From: Flavihumibacter soli
GTDB taxonomy: Bacteria > Bacteroidota > Bacteroidia > Sphingobacteriales > Sphingobacteriaceae
Assembly (NCBI RefSeq): GCF_010692725.1
Contig: NZ_JAAFZB010000096.1
Coordinates: 1,257,367 to 1,321,366, forward strand
DNA length: 64,000 bases
Direction: 5' to 3'
In this document: positions 36,460 through 45,505 of the stretch, one piece after another
Layout of the letters: every line of letters starts with the position of its first letter
Position numbering within the stretch: the stretch's first letter is position 1
The notes under the pieces: model-generated
The model's input: the letters and a program-made list of their open reading frames with translations, nothing else
The model's database searches: none
What the model was told of the DNA's origin: nothing
Made by a program: the position numbers and the translations under genes

Positions 36460-36957
36460 CTATTTCACCAGGGAATAAATGATTCCATAGGCTTGCGGCA
36501 GACTTGTTTCAACCGGGTTGTCAATTCCGTTAATTGTGACTTTTCCCACTTGATTTGTCGTGGTATTCATCTTGATCCGGAGCGTTTCAGGTGTTTCCGA
36601 GCCCGAAAGTTTGAGATAGTAAAGATCGTCCGGAGACCTGTTTATACTTGCGAGGTTAGCAATACTGATCTGGTGAAAGTTAAACTTAGCGCCGTCATTG
36701 CCATAACCAAATGGTGGACGGATAAAAAATTCTACTTGCTTTTCCGTTCCATTTCCCTCCCGGTAAAATAACCTGATGTCGTTACGCTGATAGGCACCAG
36801 CAACAGCCGCATCAAGTAGGTCAGCGCCGTTCGCAGATCGAATAACGAGACTTAGCAAAGGTGGTGCAGGGCTGCATCCGCAAAGAATGGGGGCTGTCTC
36901 TTTTGTGCAGCTCAGGCCGATAAAAATAAATAGGAAGCAAGCGATAAATTTCTTCAT
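36460..36957 (-). CDS. Hypothetical lipoprotein
   Basis: 165 residues from the ATG at 36957, where a lipoprotein signal starts (MKKFIACFLFIFIGLSC, Cys17); six more codons upstream to 36975 are in frame but would precede the signal. The mature protein is beta-rich (LLSLVIRSANGADLLDAAV, DIRLFYREGNGTEKQVEFFI) and contains a C-x-C pair (CGCSP). It resembles small Bacteroidota envelope lipoproteins of unknown function; I do not recognise the fold. Confidence 0.75.
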   Translation of the reverse strand: MKKFIACFLFIFIGLSCTKETAPILCGCSPAPPLLSLVIRSANGADLLDAAVAGAYQRNDIRLFYREGNGTEKQVEFFIRPPFGYGNDGAKFNFHQISIANLASINRSPDDLYYLKLSGSETPETLRIKMNTTTNQVGKVTINGIDNPVETSLPQAYGIIYSLVK

Positions 36958-37199
36958 AGCGGGAAATTGGAGCATAACAAACTTAACCTTTTTTACTACC
37001 GGATAAAAGATTTGTCCGATTCGTTTGACGAGGCGGTTTGCACCTAAACAGGCACATCATCATACTTAAGACTTTCAACCAATTATTCGACGGGGTAGTA
37101 AATGTTTGTATAATAGACATTTATTTCAAACGCATTCAAATTTTCATTTGATGAAACTTATTATCGCGCTTCTGGTATAAGTTCATTCAAAATGATCAT

Positions 37200-37985
37200 A
37201 TGCAAAAATTCTTTACACGAACCCTCCTGTGTTCTTCGCTGCTATTCCTTTTGGGAGGAACTACAGCTTCATACGCCCAGCTAATAGCAGATTCTGTTAA
37301 AACAGGTGGCTCACGCAATTATTTGGTGAAGGTCAATCTGCTTGGACTGCCGCTGAACAATTTCTCATTCCAGTTTGAACGGGCGATCGGCGGGAAGACA
37401 GCCGTCGGACTGGGTATCCGCTATATGGCTAAATCCGGGATCCCACTTTCAGGAACTGTTGAAGGTTTGGTCGATGATCCGGAAGCATGGAATAACCTGC
37501 AGCAATTCAAGACGGGAAATATCGCTTTCACACCGGAAGTCCGGTTCTATATGGGAAAAAGTGTTTTCCGCGGCTTTTATGTTGCTCCTTTCGCCCGCTA
37601 CTCTAAATATTCAGCCGAACTTCCCGTAAGCTTCGACGTCGGGGACGACGCGGGGAATACGGTAACACAAACGCTTCCCCTGCGAGGTGACATGACCACG
37701 ATCACAGGCGGTCTCCTTCTAGGCGCGCAGTGGAAATTAAGCAAACTGGTTTATCTCGACTGGAGTATGCTGGGCCCGCAGTACGGAAAATCAAGCGGAA
37801 ACATTAAAGGTACAAGGAGCCTCTCCGCGGACGAACAAACAGCTTTACGCGAGGAACTGGAGGATCTTGATGACCTTCCCATATTGAATACGTCATCCAC
37901 TGTCGACAACAACGGGGCTAAGGTAGATTTCAAAGGCCCATGGGCTGGTGTTCGCTCCAGCTTTAGTATTGGCTTCCGGTTCTAA
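37200..37985 (+). CDS. Outer-membrane beta-barrel-like protein (DUF3575 type)
   Basis: 261 residues with a signal peptide (LLFLLGGTTASYAQ). NYLVKVNLLGLPLNNFSFQFERAIGGKTAVGLGIRY is the opening hairpin of DUF3575-like outer-membrane proteins, and alternating strands continue to an aromatic C-terminal end (SSFSIGFRF) expected for Bam recognition. The Asp/Glu-rich insert (EELEDLDDLPILN) may be a surface loop. The role is unknown, probably structural or adhesive. A strong terminator follows. Confidence 0.85.
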   Translation: MQKFFTRTLLCSSLLFLLGGTTASYAQLIADSVKTGGSRNYLVKVNLLGLPLNNFSFQFERAIGGKTAVGLGIRYMAKSGIPLSGTVEGLVDDPEAWNNLQQFKTGNIAFTPEVRFYMGKSVFRGFYVAPFARYSKYSAELPVSFDVGDDAGNTVTQTLPLRGDMTTITGGLLLGAQWKLSKLVYLDWSMLGPQYGKSSGNIKGTRSLSADEQTALREELEDLDDLPILNTSSTVDNNGAKVDFKGPWAGVRSSFSIGFRF

Positions 37986-38006
37986 ACCGAAGCAGTCCAT
38001 AATAAT

Positions 38007-38040
38007 AAAAAGTCCGGGTCGCTCTCAGCCCGGACTTTTT
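38007..38040 (+). terminator. Rho-independent terminator after the outer-membrane protein
   Basis: AAAAAGTCCGGG (38007-38018) pairs with CCCGGACTTTTT (38029-38040) around a 10-nt loop, so both an A-tract and a T-tract flank the GC stem. It may work in both directions. Confidence 0.88.
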
Positions 38041-38053
38041 ATGTTGTGAAGCT

Positions 38054-38135
38054 TTTTCCCTATAGGCGGATGTCATGCACCTACGGCGCATCGGAAATCT
38101 TGGGCCATTTCTACCAACCCTAAGCCTACGTGGCT
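38054..38135. repeat. REP-like palindrome cluster
   Basis: CCCTATAGGCGG (38058-38069), ATGCACCTACGGCGCAT (38075-38091) and AAGCCTACGTGGCT (38122-38135) share the CCTAYGG core. ATTTCTACCAACC (38107-38119) is the exact reverse complement of GGTTGGTAGAAAT at 61687-61699, so the two clusters belong to one family. Confidence 0.7.
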
Positions 38136-38266
38136 GTGAAGGTTTCACCTGTTTGAGTCTTACATCATTAGCAAATTGCCAAATCAGCAAACTGACAAAT
38201 TACCACATTAGCAAATTGCCGAATTAGCAAATTATCTAGTAACTTAAATACCTAAATTCCAATGTT

Positions 38267-38659
38267 ATGAGCAACAGAGTAGTTCATTTTGAGATTCCCT
38301 GCGATGATCCGGAAAAGAACATGAAGTTCTTTAGCAAAGTGTTTGGCTGGACTTTCGAGCAATTCGGGAATGAGCCCTATTGGTCCGTAACGACCGGTGA
38401 CGAAAGTAAGCCGGGCATAAACGGCGGACTTATGAAAAAGCGTGATCCGCAGCAACCAGTAGCTAATTCCATCGAGGTCAGAGATATCGACCGGGCGATG
38501 GGGCAAGTGGCAGCGGCAGGCGGAACAATCGTGGTAGAGAAAATGGCCGTACCCTCAATTGGCTGGCTAGCCTATTTCAAGGATCCGGACGGCAATATTC
38601 ACGGCTTATTCCAGGATGATCCCTCAGCGATTTATGAACCCGGAGTGCAGGCATCTTAA
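38267..38659 (+). CDS. VOC (glyoxalase-like) family protein
   Basis: 130 residues. RVVHFEIPCDDPEKNMKFFSKVFGWTFEQFG is the first VOC strand-helix unit, and GWLAYFKDPDGNIHGLFQDDP the last strand pair. The sequence MGQVAAAGGTIVVEKM is typical of the bleomycin-resistance and glyoxalase subgroup found in stress genes. The ligand is unknown. It is preceded by ATTAGCAAATT-type repeats and followed at once by the perfect hairpin at 38663. Confidence 0.9.
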   Translation: MSNRVVHFEIPCDDPEKNMKFFSKVFGWTFEQFGNEPYWSVTTGDESKPGINGGLMKKRDPQQPVANSIEVRDIDRAMGQVAAAGGTIVVEKMAVPSIGWLAYFKDPDGNIHGLFQDDPSAIYEPGVQAS

Positions 38660-38662
38660 ATT

Positions 38663-38702
38663 GTTGTTGTAGAGACAAGGCATACCTTGTCTCTACAACA
38701 AC
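38663..38702. terminator. Perfect 18-bp-stem hairpin between convergent genes
   Basis: TTGTTGTAGAGACAAGG (38664-38680), loop CATA, CCTTGTCTCTACAACAA (38685-38701), with one more G-C pair outside. The GTAGAGACAAGG-type palindrome is a dispersed element I know from Bacteroidota and cyanobacteria. Here it separates the VOC gene from the stress-protein gene and can stop both. Confidence 0.75.
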
Positions 38703-38708
38703 CACCTA

Positions 38709-39410
38709 TCAGATGATGCCGGGGCGCTGACTGTGAAAATCATCACCATGTATATGACGTTCTTTTTCATCGTCGCGGTCCTTCCGGTCACCAGATGATG
38801 TCAGATCCTCCCTGTTGACTTCTGTAGTCCTTAAGGATTCCCGAACGGCTTTCTGCTTTTCGTCGACTTCTTTGAACCCGTTGGCATCTTCAATGCGGAC
38901 CTGCTCACGGAGACGGTTATGCTCTTCAACCTGCCGCTTGACGATACGGCTTCGGGATCTCTCTTCGCCGGTATTCATTTCTGTGCCGCTCGCACCGCTC
39001 ATTCGGTTAACTTCATTTTCAACCGGGCCAGTATTTAACGAGCCCGCCGGGTTGCTATGGTCAGCAGCGGCATATTCATCGATATCGACGGCGCCGTGAT
39101 CGTCCAATATGAGGGCGGCAGCATCGGCTTCCTCTTCAGTCAGCGCATGTACCGTTACGACCGTTCCCCTGGACGCTGCTTTGCTGTAACGTGCAACTTC
39201 ATGCTCATCACTGAACAGGGTCCGGAAAAACCGTTGGATGCGCTCACCAAGGCCCATATGTTTTTCTGACAGGCTCTCGTCACCGTAGTAACTTTCCGAT
39301 TGGATGGCGATATCTATATGTTCGTGACTGAAGCCATTATTCAGCAGGTGCTGCCTGGCATTTTGAGCATCTGCCGAATTTCTAAAAATTCCAATTACTG
39401 TTTGTGCCAT
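38709..39410 (-). CDS. YflT-domain general stress protein
   Basis: 233 residues from ATG 39410 (MAQTVIGIFRNSADAQNARQ); an upstream in-frame ATG at 39443 adds 11 residues and is less likely. The N-terminal 105 residues match the heat-induced stress protein YflT domain (DAQNARQHLLNNGFSHEHIDI, RGTVVTVHALTEEEADAAALILDDHGAVDIDEY). The rest is hydrophilic, Arg/Glu-rich and probably disordered (VEEHNRLREQVRIEDANGF, DRKDRDDEKERH). A role in osmotic or general stress protection is likely. Confidence 0.85.
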   Translation of the reverse strand: MAQTVIGIFRNSADAQNARQHLLNNGFSHEHIDIAIQSESYYGDESLSEKHMGLGERIQRFFRTLFSDEHEVARYSKAASRGTVVTVHALTEEEADAAALILDDHGAVDIDEYAAADHSNPAGSLNTGPVENEVNRMSGASGTEMNTGEERSRSRIVKRQVEEHNRLREQVRIEDANGFKEVDEKQKAVRESLRTTEVNREDLTSSGDRKDRDDEKERHIHGDDFHSQRPGII

Positions 39411-39727
39411 GATCCTTTGATTAATTGGTAATAATTGATTCAAAATCCGGTATCTCCCGGATCCGTTTCAGTGTACATTCCTGTTGCTTGCTTCTCTTTC
39501 GACAGCATCCGGGCTAGCCGAATTTGTTTAAGAATTCAAGGCGGTATTGGCGGGCGTACACACCATCTGATCTCATTAAAATTGCCTTTCTGACCGACCT
39601 GATGAAACAATTAGCCGCTTGTACACTTAAATAAAAGAACTCGCTTCAAAGATTTGTTTTGATTTTTATAAGATTAAACCTGAGGTTTATTGATCCAACC
39701 AAACAGACAAAAACTATTAATGACAAA
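39411..39727. other. Divergent intergenic region
   Basis: 317 bp between the stress-protein and M1 aminopeptidase starts, which must contain promoters for both. A 6-bp inverted repeat ATCCGG-TATCTC-CCGGAT lies at 39445-39462. No exact TAnnTTTG box was found and no ORF is supported. Confidence 0.45.
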
Positions 39728-42238
39728 ATGAAACGTACCTTAGTCACATTATCCTTTTTCTTCTTTTTCTTAACAGTCCTGGCGGTGAAGACACATGCCC
39801 AGGTAAGTACAGGTGCCAGTTCGGCCGAAAAAATATACAAGGAGACAGCCCCTAAGATAAACGCACTCGTTCACACAAAGCTGGATGTCCGCTTTGATTA
39901 TGCCAAACAGTTCATGTATGGCAAAGCATGGATCACTCTGCAGCCTCATGCCTATGCCAGCGACTCCCTGAGACTGGATGCCAAAGGCATGGATATTAAG
40001 AATGTATCCGTTGTTGCGGGAGGCACGTTGAAGCCGTTGAAATTTACATACGACAGTTTGCAGCTGCGTATCATGCTTGACAAGACTTATAAACCTGCTG
40101 AAAAGTACGTGGTATTTATTGACTACACGTCCAAGCCTAACCTTTTAAAAGCGAAAGGCAGCGAGGCTATTAATTCAGCCAAAGGCTTGTATTTTATTAA
40201 TCCGGATAGTGCCGTTGCGGGCAAGCCCGTACAGATCTGGACGCAAGGCGAAACTGAGTCTTCCTCTGCATGGTTCCCGACCATCGATAAGCCTAATCAA
40301 AAGACCACTTCGGAGATCAGCATGACGGTTCCGTCCAAATATGTGACACTTTCAAATGGCCGTCTCATCTCGCAGAAAGCCAATGGTAACGCCACACGTA
40401 CAGATACCTGGAAAATGGAACTTCCGCATGCGCCTTACCTTTTCATGATGGCCGTGGGCGATTTCAGGATCACCCGCGACAAGTGGAAAGACAAAGAAGT
40501 AAGCTACTACCTGGAACCGGCCTATGCTCCCTACGCCAGGCAGATCTTCGGTAAGACACCGGAGATGATCGACTTCTTCTCGAAGAAGCTGGGTGTCGAT
40601 TATCCATGGAATAAATATTCACAGATCGTGGTGCGCGATTATGTAAGCGGGGCGATGGAAAATACGACCGCCACTGTTCATGGCGATTTTGTGCAGCAGA
40701 CACCCAATGAACTGATCGATGAAAGTGCGGGTGAAGATGTGATTGCGCATGAACTTTTTCATCAATGGTTCGGTGATTATGTAACTGCGGAGAGCTGGAG
40801 TAACCTGACGGTAAACGAGTCCTTTGCCAATATAAGCCAGGTGTTGTGGAACGAATATAAGTATGGTAAGGACGCCGGCGATTACGCTAATTATAAGGAC
40901 CTTCAAAGTTATCTGCAGGTTCCGGGGGAGGCGCAGAAACAACTTGTTCGTTTCAATTACGGCGACAAAGAAGAAATGTTCGATCTTGTTAGTTACCAAA
41001 AAGGCGGACGCATTCTGAACATGCTGCGCAATTACCTAACGGATGAAATATTCTACAAGGGCCTGAACATTTACCTGAAGCAGAATGCTTTTAAATCCGG
41101 AGAGGCTCATCAGGTGCGCCTGGCAATGGAAGAGGCAAGCGGCAAGGACCTGACCTGGTTCTTCAACCAATGGTATTTCAACAGCGGTCACCCGCAACTT
41201 AAGATCGACTATAAATGGGATGCGCAGCAGAAGAAACAAACAGTTTACGTGCAGCAAACCCAGCCGGGGGAGGCATTCAGATTACCGATTGCGATAGATT
41301 ATTATGCCGGTGGCAAAATGGAACGTCATAATGTATGGATGAACAGCAAGACCGATAGTTTTACTTATGCGTTTGCGCTTAAACCTGACCTGGTGAATGT
41401 CGATGGGGATAAGATCCTGCTGGCACAAAAAACTGATGCTAAAACCTTAAATGAATATGTCTTTCAGTACTTCAATGCGCCATTGTACGTAGATCGCACG
41501 GAAGCCATTTCAGCTGCGGCAAAGTCCCAGAGCGATGCCGGTGCCCGAAAGGTACTGATCGCGGCTTTGAGAGATAAATATTTCCGTCTGCGGGTAAAGG
41601 CAATCAGTGAATTGGACATGAGCAATCCTGAAGTATTGAAGGAAGCAGTACCCGTTCTTTCGGATCTGGCGAAGTCTGACAAATATACACTGGTACAGGC
41701 AGCAGCTATCAACGGCCTGGCACAACTTAAGCAAAAGGCAAACCTTCCTGTTTACCAGGCAGCTCTGAAAAGCCCATCTTACGCCGTACAAAGCGCAGCT
41801 TTAAGAGCGGTAGCTTTTATAAATCCTTCGGAAGGACTACAACTGGCTAAATCACTGGAAAAGGATAGTAAAGGAGCGTTAAGAAATACCGTTGTAGAGG
41901 TTTACAGTGCATTTGGTACTCCAGATGAGACTCAATTCGTGGTCGAACAGTTTGACAACGCATCGGTTTCAGGCAAGTTTCAGATGATGGAAAGCTTTAT
42001 TGTGTTGTTGGGAAACATGAACGACACCCCTGCATTCAAGACAAATTTTGCGAAGGTCACCAGCCTGATCGATGAATATAAATCGTATGGAATAGGCAAG
42101 CAGATGCTTCCGCTGCTAACTATGCTGAAAGATCAGAAGCTGGCAAAAGCGAAGGAAGTACCGGGCATGAAAACCGAGCTGACGGCGCAGAGCGAAATCG
42201 TCAGGAAAGTAATTGTCGACATACAGCAGGGTAAATAG
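39728..42238 (+). CDS. M1 family aminopeptidase with HEAT-like repeats
   Basis: 836 residues from ATG 39728, which opens a signal peptide (TLSFFFFFLTVLAVKTHAQ); the in-frame ATT/ATG codons from 39659 would place extra residues ahead of it. M1 motifs: GAMEN (SGAMENTTAT) for the N-terminus of substrates, zinc site H341-E342-x-x-H345 in AHELFHQWFG, and third ligand E364 in TVNESFAN. The C-terminal 250 residues form helical HEAT-like repeats (AKSQSDAGARKVLIAALRDK). It trims peptides in the periplasm. The terminator at 42261 ends the transcript. Confidence 0.95.
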   Translation: MKRTLVTLSFFFFFLTVLAVKTHAQVSTGASSAEKIYKETAPKINALVHTKLDVRFDYAKQFMYGKAWITLQPHAYASDSLRLDAKGMDIKNVSVVAGGTLKPLKFTYDSLQLRIMLDKTYKPAEKYVVFIDYTSKPNLLKAKGSEAINSAKGLYFINPDSAVAGKPVQIWTQGETESSSAWFPTIDKPNQKTTSEISMTVPSKYVTLSNGRLISQKANGNATRTDTWKMELPHAPYLFMMAVGDFRITRDKWKDKEVSYYLEPAYAPYARQIFGKTPEMIDFFSKKLGVDYPWNKYSQIVVRDYVSGAMENTTATVHGDFVQQTPNELIDESAGEDVIAHELFHQWFGDYVTAESWSNLTVNESFANISQVLWNEYKYGKDAGDYANYKDLQSYLQVPGEAQKQLVRFNYGDKEEMFDLVSYQKGGRILNMLRNYLTDEIFYKGLNIYLKQNAFKSGEAHQVRLAMEEASGKDLTWFFNQWYFNSGHPQLKIDYKWDAQQKKQTVYVQQTQPGEAFRLPIAIDYYAGGKMERHNVWMNSKTDSFTYAFALKPDLVNVDGDKILLAQKTDAKTLNEYVFQYFNAPLYVDRTEAISAAAKSQSDAGARKVLIAALRDKYFRLRVKAISELDMSNPEVLKEAVPVLSDLAKSDKYTLVQAAAINGLAQLKQKANLPVYQAALKSPSYAVQSAALRAVAFINPSEGLQLAKSLEKDSKGALRNTVVEVYSAFGTPDETQFVVEQFDNASVSGKFQMMESFIVLLGNMNDTPAFKTNFAKVTSLIDEYKSYGIGKQMLPLLTMLKDQKLAKAKEVPGMKTELTAQSEIVRKVIVDIQQGK

Positions 42239-42260
42239 TGAGAACTAAATCTTGTTAAAG

Positions 42261-42293
42261 CAGCCCCGGCAGGTAAAACTGTCGGGGCTGTTT
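42261..42293 (+). terminator. Rho-independent terminator after the M1 aminopeptidase
   Basis: CAGCCCCGGCAG (42261-42272), loop GTAAAA, CTGTCGGGGCTG (42279-42290), 12-bp stem with one G-U, followed by TTT. Confidence 0.88.
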
Positions 42294-42350
42294 CGTGTTA
42301 TGTTAATTTGATTACTACTTGTTAATTATCAGTCACTTAACACTCACGAG

Positions 42351-43661
42351 ATGGACTTAGTTAAAAAATTAGAGGATGAGGTGAGCGACAATTCCGTCAA
42401 TTTGATCAGTCAACAGACAGGGGAAAGTGAAGAAAAGACAAGGGCCGGAATTTTTGCTGCCATACCTGCAGTATTAGCAGGCATCATGAAAAGCGGTGCA
42501 GCCGGGGACTCCGGCCTGTTAAGCAGCCTCATACCGGGCAGGCTGACCGGGGACGCCGATATAACCGCCGGCAATTATCCCGACAGCGACTCACTGCTTG
42601 AACACGGCGGGTCGATGATGGGAACCTTATTCGGCGAGGATTTAGATTCTGTAGCGAATGCGGTGTCCGACTCGAGCGGCATCAGCCATCAGAAGTCAGA
42701 AACCCTGCTGGCTATGGCCGTTCCGGTGATCATGGGGACCATAACCCGCATGATGAGCAGCAGCGGCTGGAGTTTTTCTGACCTGATACGGAAACTCTTT
42801 GAAAATAAATCGGCTATAGCCTCGGCTTTGCCGGGCAATCTGAGTTCGACATTTGGACTGGCCTTTTTGCATCCTCCGGAAACGCCGCACGTAACACATA
42901 CGCATCTTCCTCCACCCGGAAGTCATGCACATCCAGAAATTCCTCCTGTAAGAAACCACGTTACTCCGGCGAAGGAGCTGGACCGCCCTGAGCCTGCGGG
43001 TTCCGGTTCGGGATTTCTGAAGTGGCTCTTTCTGCTCATACTGCTGGCCCTGGTGGCCTGGTGGCTTTTGGGCCGCCAGGAAAGCAGGGAATCTTTGGAT
43101 AAGGTGGGCATAGGTGACTCTGTAAATACCAGCGATACATCTCTAATGGATGATACAGCAGCTGGATCACTGAACGCTGCAGGCGACTGGATCTATGATC
43201 TGGGACCTACGATCGACAAGAAACTTCCGGACGGTACAGTGATCAATATCGGGGAGAACTCGGTGGAGAACCGCCTGATCAGTTTTATTGAAGACGACAG
43301 CCGCCAGGTGGACAAGACTACGTGGTTTTCTTTCGACCGCCTGTATTTCGAAACAGGAAAAAGTTCATTAAAGCCGGAATCTAAACAGCAGTTGGAGAAT
43401 ATCGTCGCTATTATGAAAGCCTACCCGCAGGTAAAGATCAAGCTGGGCGGCTATACTGACAGCACAGGTGATCCCGCGGCTAATAAGCGTCTTTCCACCG
43501 ACAGGGCTGTTAACGCAATGAAGGAGCTGAACACCCTTGGCGTGCCTGCCGACCGGATGGAAGCTGAAGGTTATGGTACTGAGCACCCGGTCGCACCGAA
43601 TGATACACCGGAAGGCCGCGCACAGAATAGGAGGATTGATGTGCGGGTGACTGCGAAGTAG
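42351..43661 (+). CDS. DUF937-TM-OmpA fusion protein
   Basis: 436 residues. Residues 1 to about 165 match DUF937 (EDEVSDNSVNLISQQTGESEEKTRAGIFAAIPAVLAGIM, then a second copy-like LLAMAVPVIMGTITRMM). A Pro/His-rich linker follows, then one membrane helix, FLKWLFLLILLALVAWWLL (about 222-240). The C-terminal OmpA domain carries FETGKSSLKPESKQQLENI and GGYTDSTGDPAANKRLSTDRA, ending NRRIDVRV, so it should bind peptidoglycan. The layout puts DUF937 in the cytoplasm and OmpA in the periplasm, anchored in the inner membrane. The role is unknown. Confidence 0.85.
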   Translation: MDLVKKLEDEVSDNSVNLISQQTGESEEKTRAGIFAAIPAVLAGIMKSGAAGDSGLLSSLIPGRLTGDADITAGNYPDSDSLLEHGGSMMGTLFGEDLDSVANAVSDSSGISHQKSETLLAMAVPVIMGTITRMMSSSGWSFSDLIRKLFENKSAIASALPGNLSSTFGLAFLHPPETPHVTHTHLPPPGSHAHPEIPPVRNHVTPAKELDRPEPAGSGSGFLKWLFLLILLALVAWWLLGRQESRESLDKVGIGDSVNTSDTSLMDDTAAGSLNAAGDWIYDLGPTIDKKLPDGTVINIGENSVENRLISFIEDDSRQVDKTTWFSFDRLYFETGKSSLKPESKQQLENIVAIMKAYPQVKIKLGGYTDSTGDPAANKRLSTDRAVNAMKELNTLGVPADRMEAEGYGTEHPVAPNDTPEGRAQNRRIDVRVTAK

Positions 43662-43903
43662 CAGCTTAACAGGTCTTTTACTATTTGAATTTCTTAATTG
43701 GCGACCTGTCGGTCTCATATTTTGGCGACGGGTAAGTCGTATAGGCGAATTTGAAATTTCCTACTTCAGTGGCAGGATCGACAAAATCGATACTCAGTCA
43801 ATACTTTCACCAGAGCCGGTGAAACAGAGATTAGCTATGCGCTGGACAGCCAGGTTAATTCTATCAATAGTGAAAGCCCTTTAAGTCTTACACGATCAGG
43901 AGT

Positions 43904-44344
43904 ATGGACAAATTAAGGATCCCCGGAAAGTTTACTATCTTTAAGATCAATATGACTACCCCGTCCACATATTGGAGACCCGCATTTAATTGGTTATTGT
44001 CAGTAATACTCCTGACGGGGATATTTTCTTTCTCCGGTTATTCGGGTAATTCGCAAATCTTTACCTCCCGGCCATTTCAGACTGAACTTGTATTTACCGG
44101 CAATCCCGGGCAAACCAAACGTGCAGTATCGTTACCAAGAACCCTGGTTTCTACCAGGTCGAAGGCTTCTCCAACAAACTTTGACCAGGTAAGCGCAGCT
44201 CTGAATTACAACAGGCGTATAAAAATGGAATTTGATAATCTGTCAGAACAGTTCCGTTTTATTAACACTACTTTTAGCTTCTGCGCGGCACAAAGAACTC
44301 CCCATAAGTCAGACGAAGACGACTCTTTTTTAATGGCAGTCTAG
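43904..44344 (+). CDS. Hypothetical exported protein
   Basis: 146 residues. A hydrophobic segment FNWLLSVILLTGIFSFSGY (about residues 28-46) may be a signal peptide; ATG 43952 would then be the better start (130 residues). AGGAG lies immediately before ATG 43904, too close to be a normal ribosome binding site. The mature part is basic and polar with no recognised domain. A hairpin with a short T-run follows at 44354. The gene could be a real small envelope protein or a fragment; confidence is moderate. Confidence 0.45.
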   Translation: MDKLRIPGKFTIFKINMTTPSTYWRPAFNWLLSVILLTGIFSFSGYSGNSQIFTSRPFQTELVFTGNPGQTKRAVSLPRTLVSTRSKASPTNFDQVSAALNYNRRIKMEFDNLSEQFRFINTTFSFCAAQRTPHKSDEDDSFLMAV

Positions 44345-44353
44345 TACCTGCAT

Positions 44354-44374
44354 GAAGCCAGACCTGGCTTCTTT
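44354..44374 (+). terminator. Probable terminator
   Basis: GAAGCCAG-AC-CTGGCTTC followed by TTT, 10 bp after the stop of the hypothetical gene ending at 44344. The stem is short and the T-run weak. Confidence 0.5.
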
Positions 44375-44428
44375 AAAGAGTTTAGTATTCGCGGACGCCT
44401 TCCAGGCGAAGCATCATTTATTTTATTT

Positions 44429-44626
44429 ATGAAAAGTTTCAAAAAATTATTGAGACTATCCGGGCTTGTGCTCCTGATAGCTCTGGCATGTTTTGGCATA
44501 GGCATTATCGGCGGCACCCCAGTCCCTCCTAGAAATAAAAGGGAAGACACCATTGAAATTGTAGTAGAGCTGGTGGAACCAGCTGATACCGAAGACATGG
44601 AATTAGTACTGTTTGACAAAACATAA
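44429..44626 (+). CDS. Small membrane protein, hypothetical
   Basis: 65 residues: basic start (MKSFKKLLRLS), one hydrophobic helix (GLVLLIALACFGIGIIGG), a short PVPPRNKRE hinge and an acidic C-terminal tail rich in Glu and Val. It is probably a single-span inner-membrane protein. Function unknown and no family recognised. It stands alone between the terminator at 44354 and the YciI gene. Confidence 0.55.
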   Translation: MKSFKKLLRLSGLVLLIALACFGIGIIGGTPVPPRNKREDTIEIVVELVEPADTEDMELVLFDKT

Positions 44627-44706
44627 CAAAGGAAGCGATATGGTCGGTGTCCCGAAATCCTTATATTAGTGTTTACGGGATCAGTCATCCCACAAAAAAA
44701 TACAGG

Positions 44707-45012
44707 ATGAGTAAACATATCTATGCCGTTCATCTACTCCCATTAAGACCTGACTTTGCGACAAGCATGACCGATGAGGAGAAGGGTATTATGGGCGAAC
44801 ACATCAGCTATTGGACAGAAAAAATGAACCAGGGTAAGGTCTATGCTTTCGGACCCGTAATGGATCCCAAAGGGGTCTATGGACTGGGTATCATTGCTGC
44901 GGATAGTGAAGATGAACTAAAGGAATTTATTGCAAATGACCCGGCCGGCAGAATCAACAGGTATGAATATTTCCAGATGCTGGCGGTTGTGCCGAATATT
45001 ACACATGGCTAG
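44707..45012 (+). CDS. YciI-like protein
   Basis: 101 residues from ATG 44707; an in-frame GTG at 44647 adds 20 residues without family resemblance. The ferredoxin-like YciI fold is suggested by HIYAVHLLPLRPDF, MTDEEKGIMGEHISYWTEKM, KVYAFGPVMDPKGVYGLGII and EDELKEFIANDPA, with a conserved Asp in FGPVMDP and His in GEHISYW. Family members are small enzymes, some linked to dechlorination; the role here is unknown. It precedes DUF1801 (12-bp gap) and a GyrI-like gene. Confidence 0.85.
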   Translation: MSKHIYAVHLLPLRPDFATSMTDEEKGIMGEHISYWTEKMNQGKVYAFGPVMDPKGVYGLGIIAADSEDELKEFIANDPAGRINRYEYFQMLAVVPNITHG

Positions 45013-45024
45013 TCTCATACTCAG

Positions 45025-45441
45025 ATGTCAAAATTGAACGGAACTGTTAAAGACGATAAGGTCACCGGCTTTATCCGGAAACTTGAACCCGGATTTGCGA
45101 CACTTATTGAGGAGATCCGGCAAGCAATACTGGAGTCTGACGCTGAAATTAGCGAGCAGATAAAATGGAACTCCCCGAGTTTCTTTTACACCGGTGATAT
45201 GGTGGCTTTCGATCCGAAGGAATATAAACGCGACATCGTGGTGGTCAATGTCCGGAAGAACGAAGCTTTACTCGTATTCCCGACAGGTATTGTGATCGAA
45301 GACGAAAACGGCTTACTGGAGGGAAATTACGCCGACGGACGCAGGATCGTAAAGTTTAAAACGCTGGAAGATTTCCGAAACAGGAAAGATGATCTAAAGG
45401 CCGTTATCCGAAACTGGCTGGATAAGGTCGAAAAAAGATAA
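45025..45441 (+). CDS. DUF1801 domain protein
   Basis: 138 residues. IRQAILESDAEISEQIKWNSPSFFYTGDMVAF is the DUF1801 block, and the fold (YdhG-like) continues with strands DIVVVNVRKNEALLVFPTG. The C-terminal helix LKAVIRNWLDKVEKR is typical. Members are small cytoplasmic proteins without an assigned reaction. It follows the YciI gene by 12 bp and probably shares its transcript. Confidence 0.88.
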   Translation: MSKLNGTVKDDKVTGFIRKLEPGFATLIEEIRQAILESDAEISEQIKWNSPSFFYTGDMVAFDPKEYKRDIVVVNVRKNEALLVFPTGIVIEDENGLLEGNYADGRRIVKFKTLEDFRNRKDDLKAVIRNWLDKVEKR

Positions 45442-45505
45442 TCTATATCAGGATACCAGTCAAAAGCACAAAGAACTTAAAGGAAACAGACTTACCCAAT
45501 TTAAT

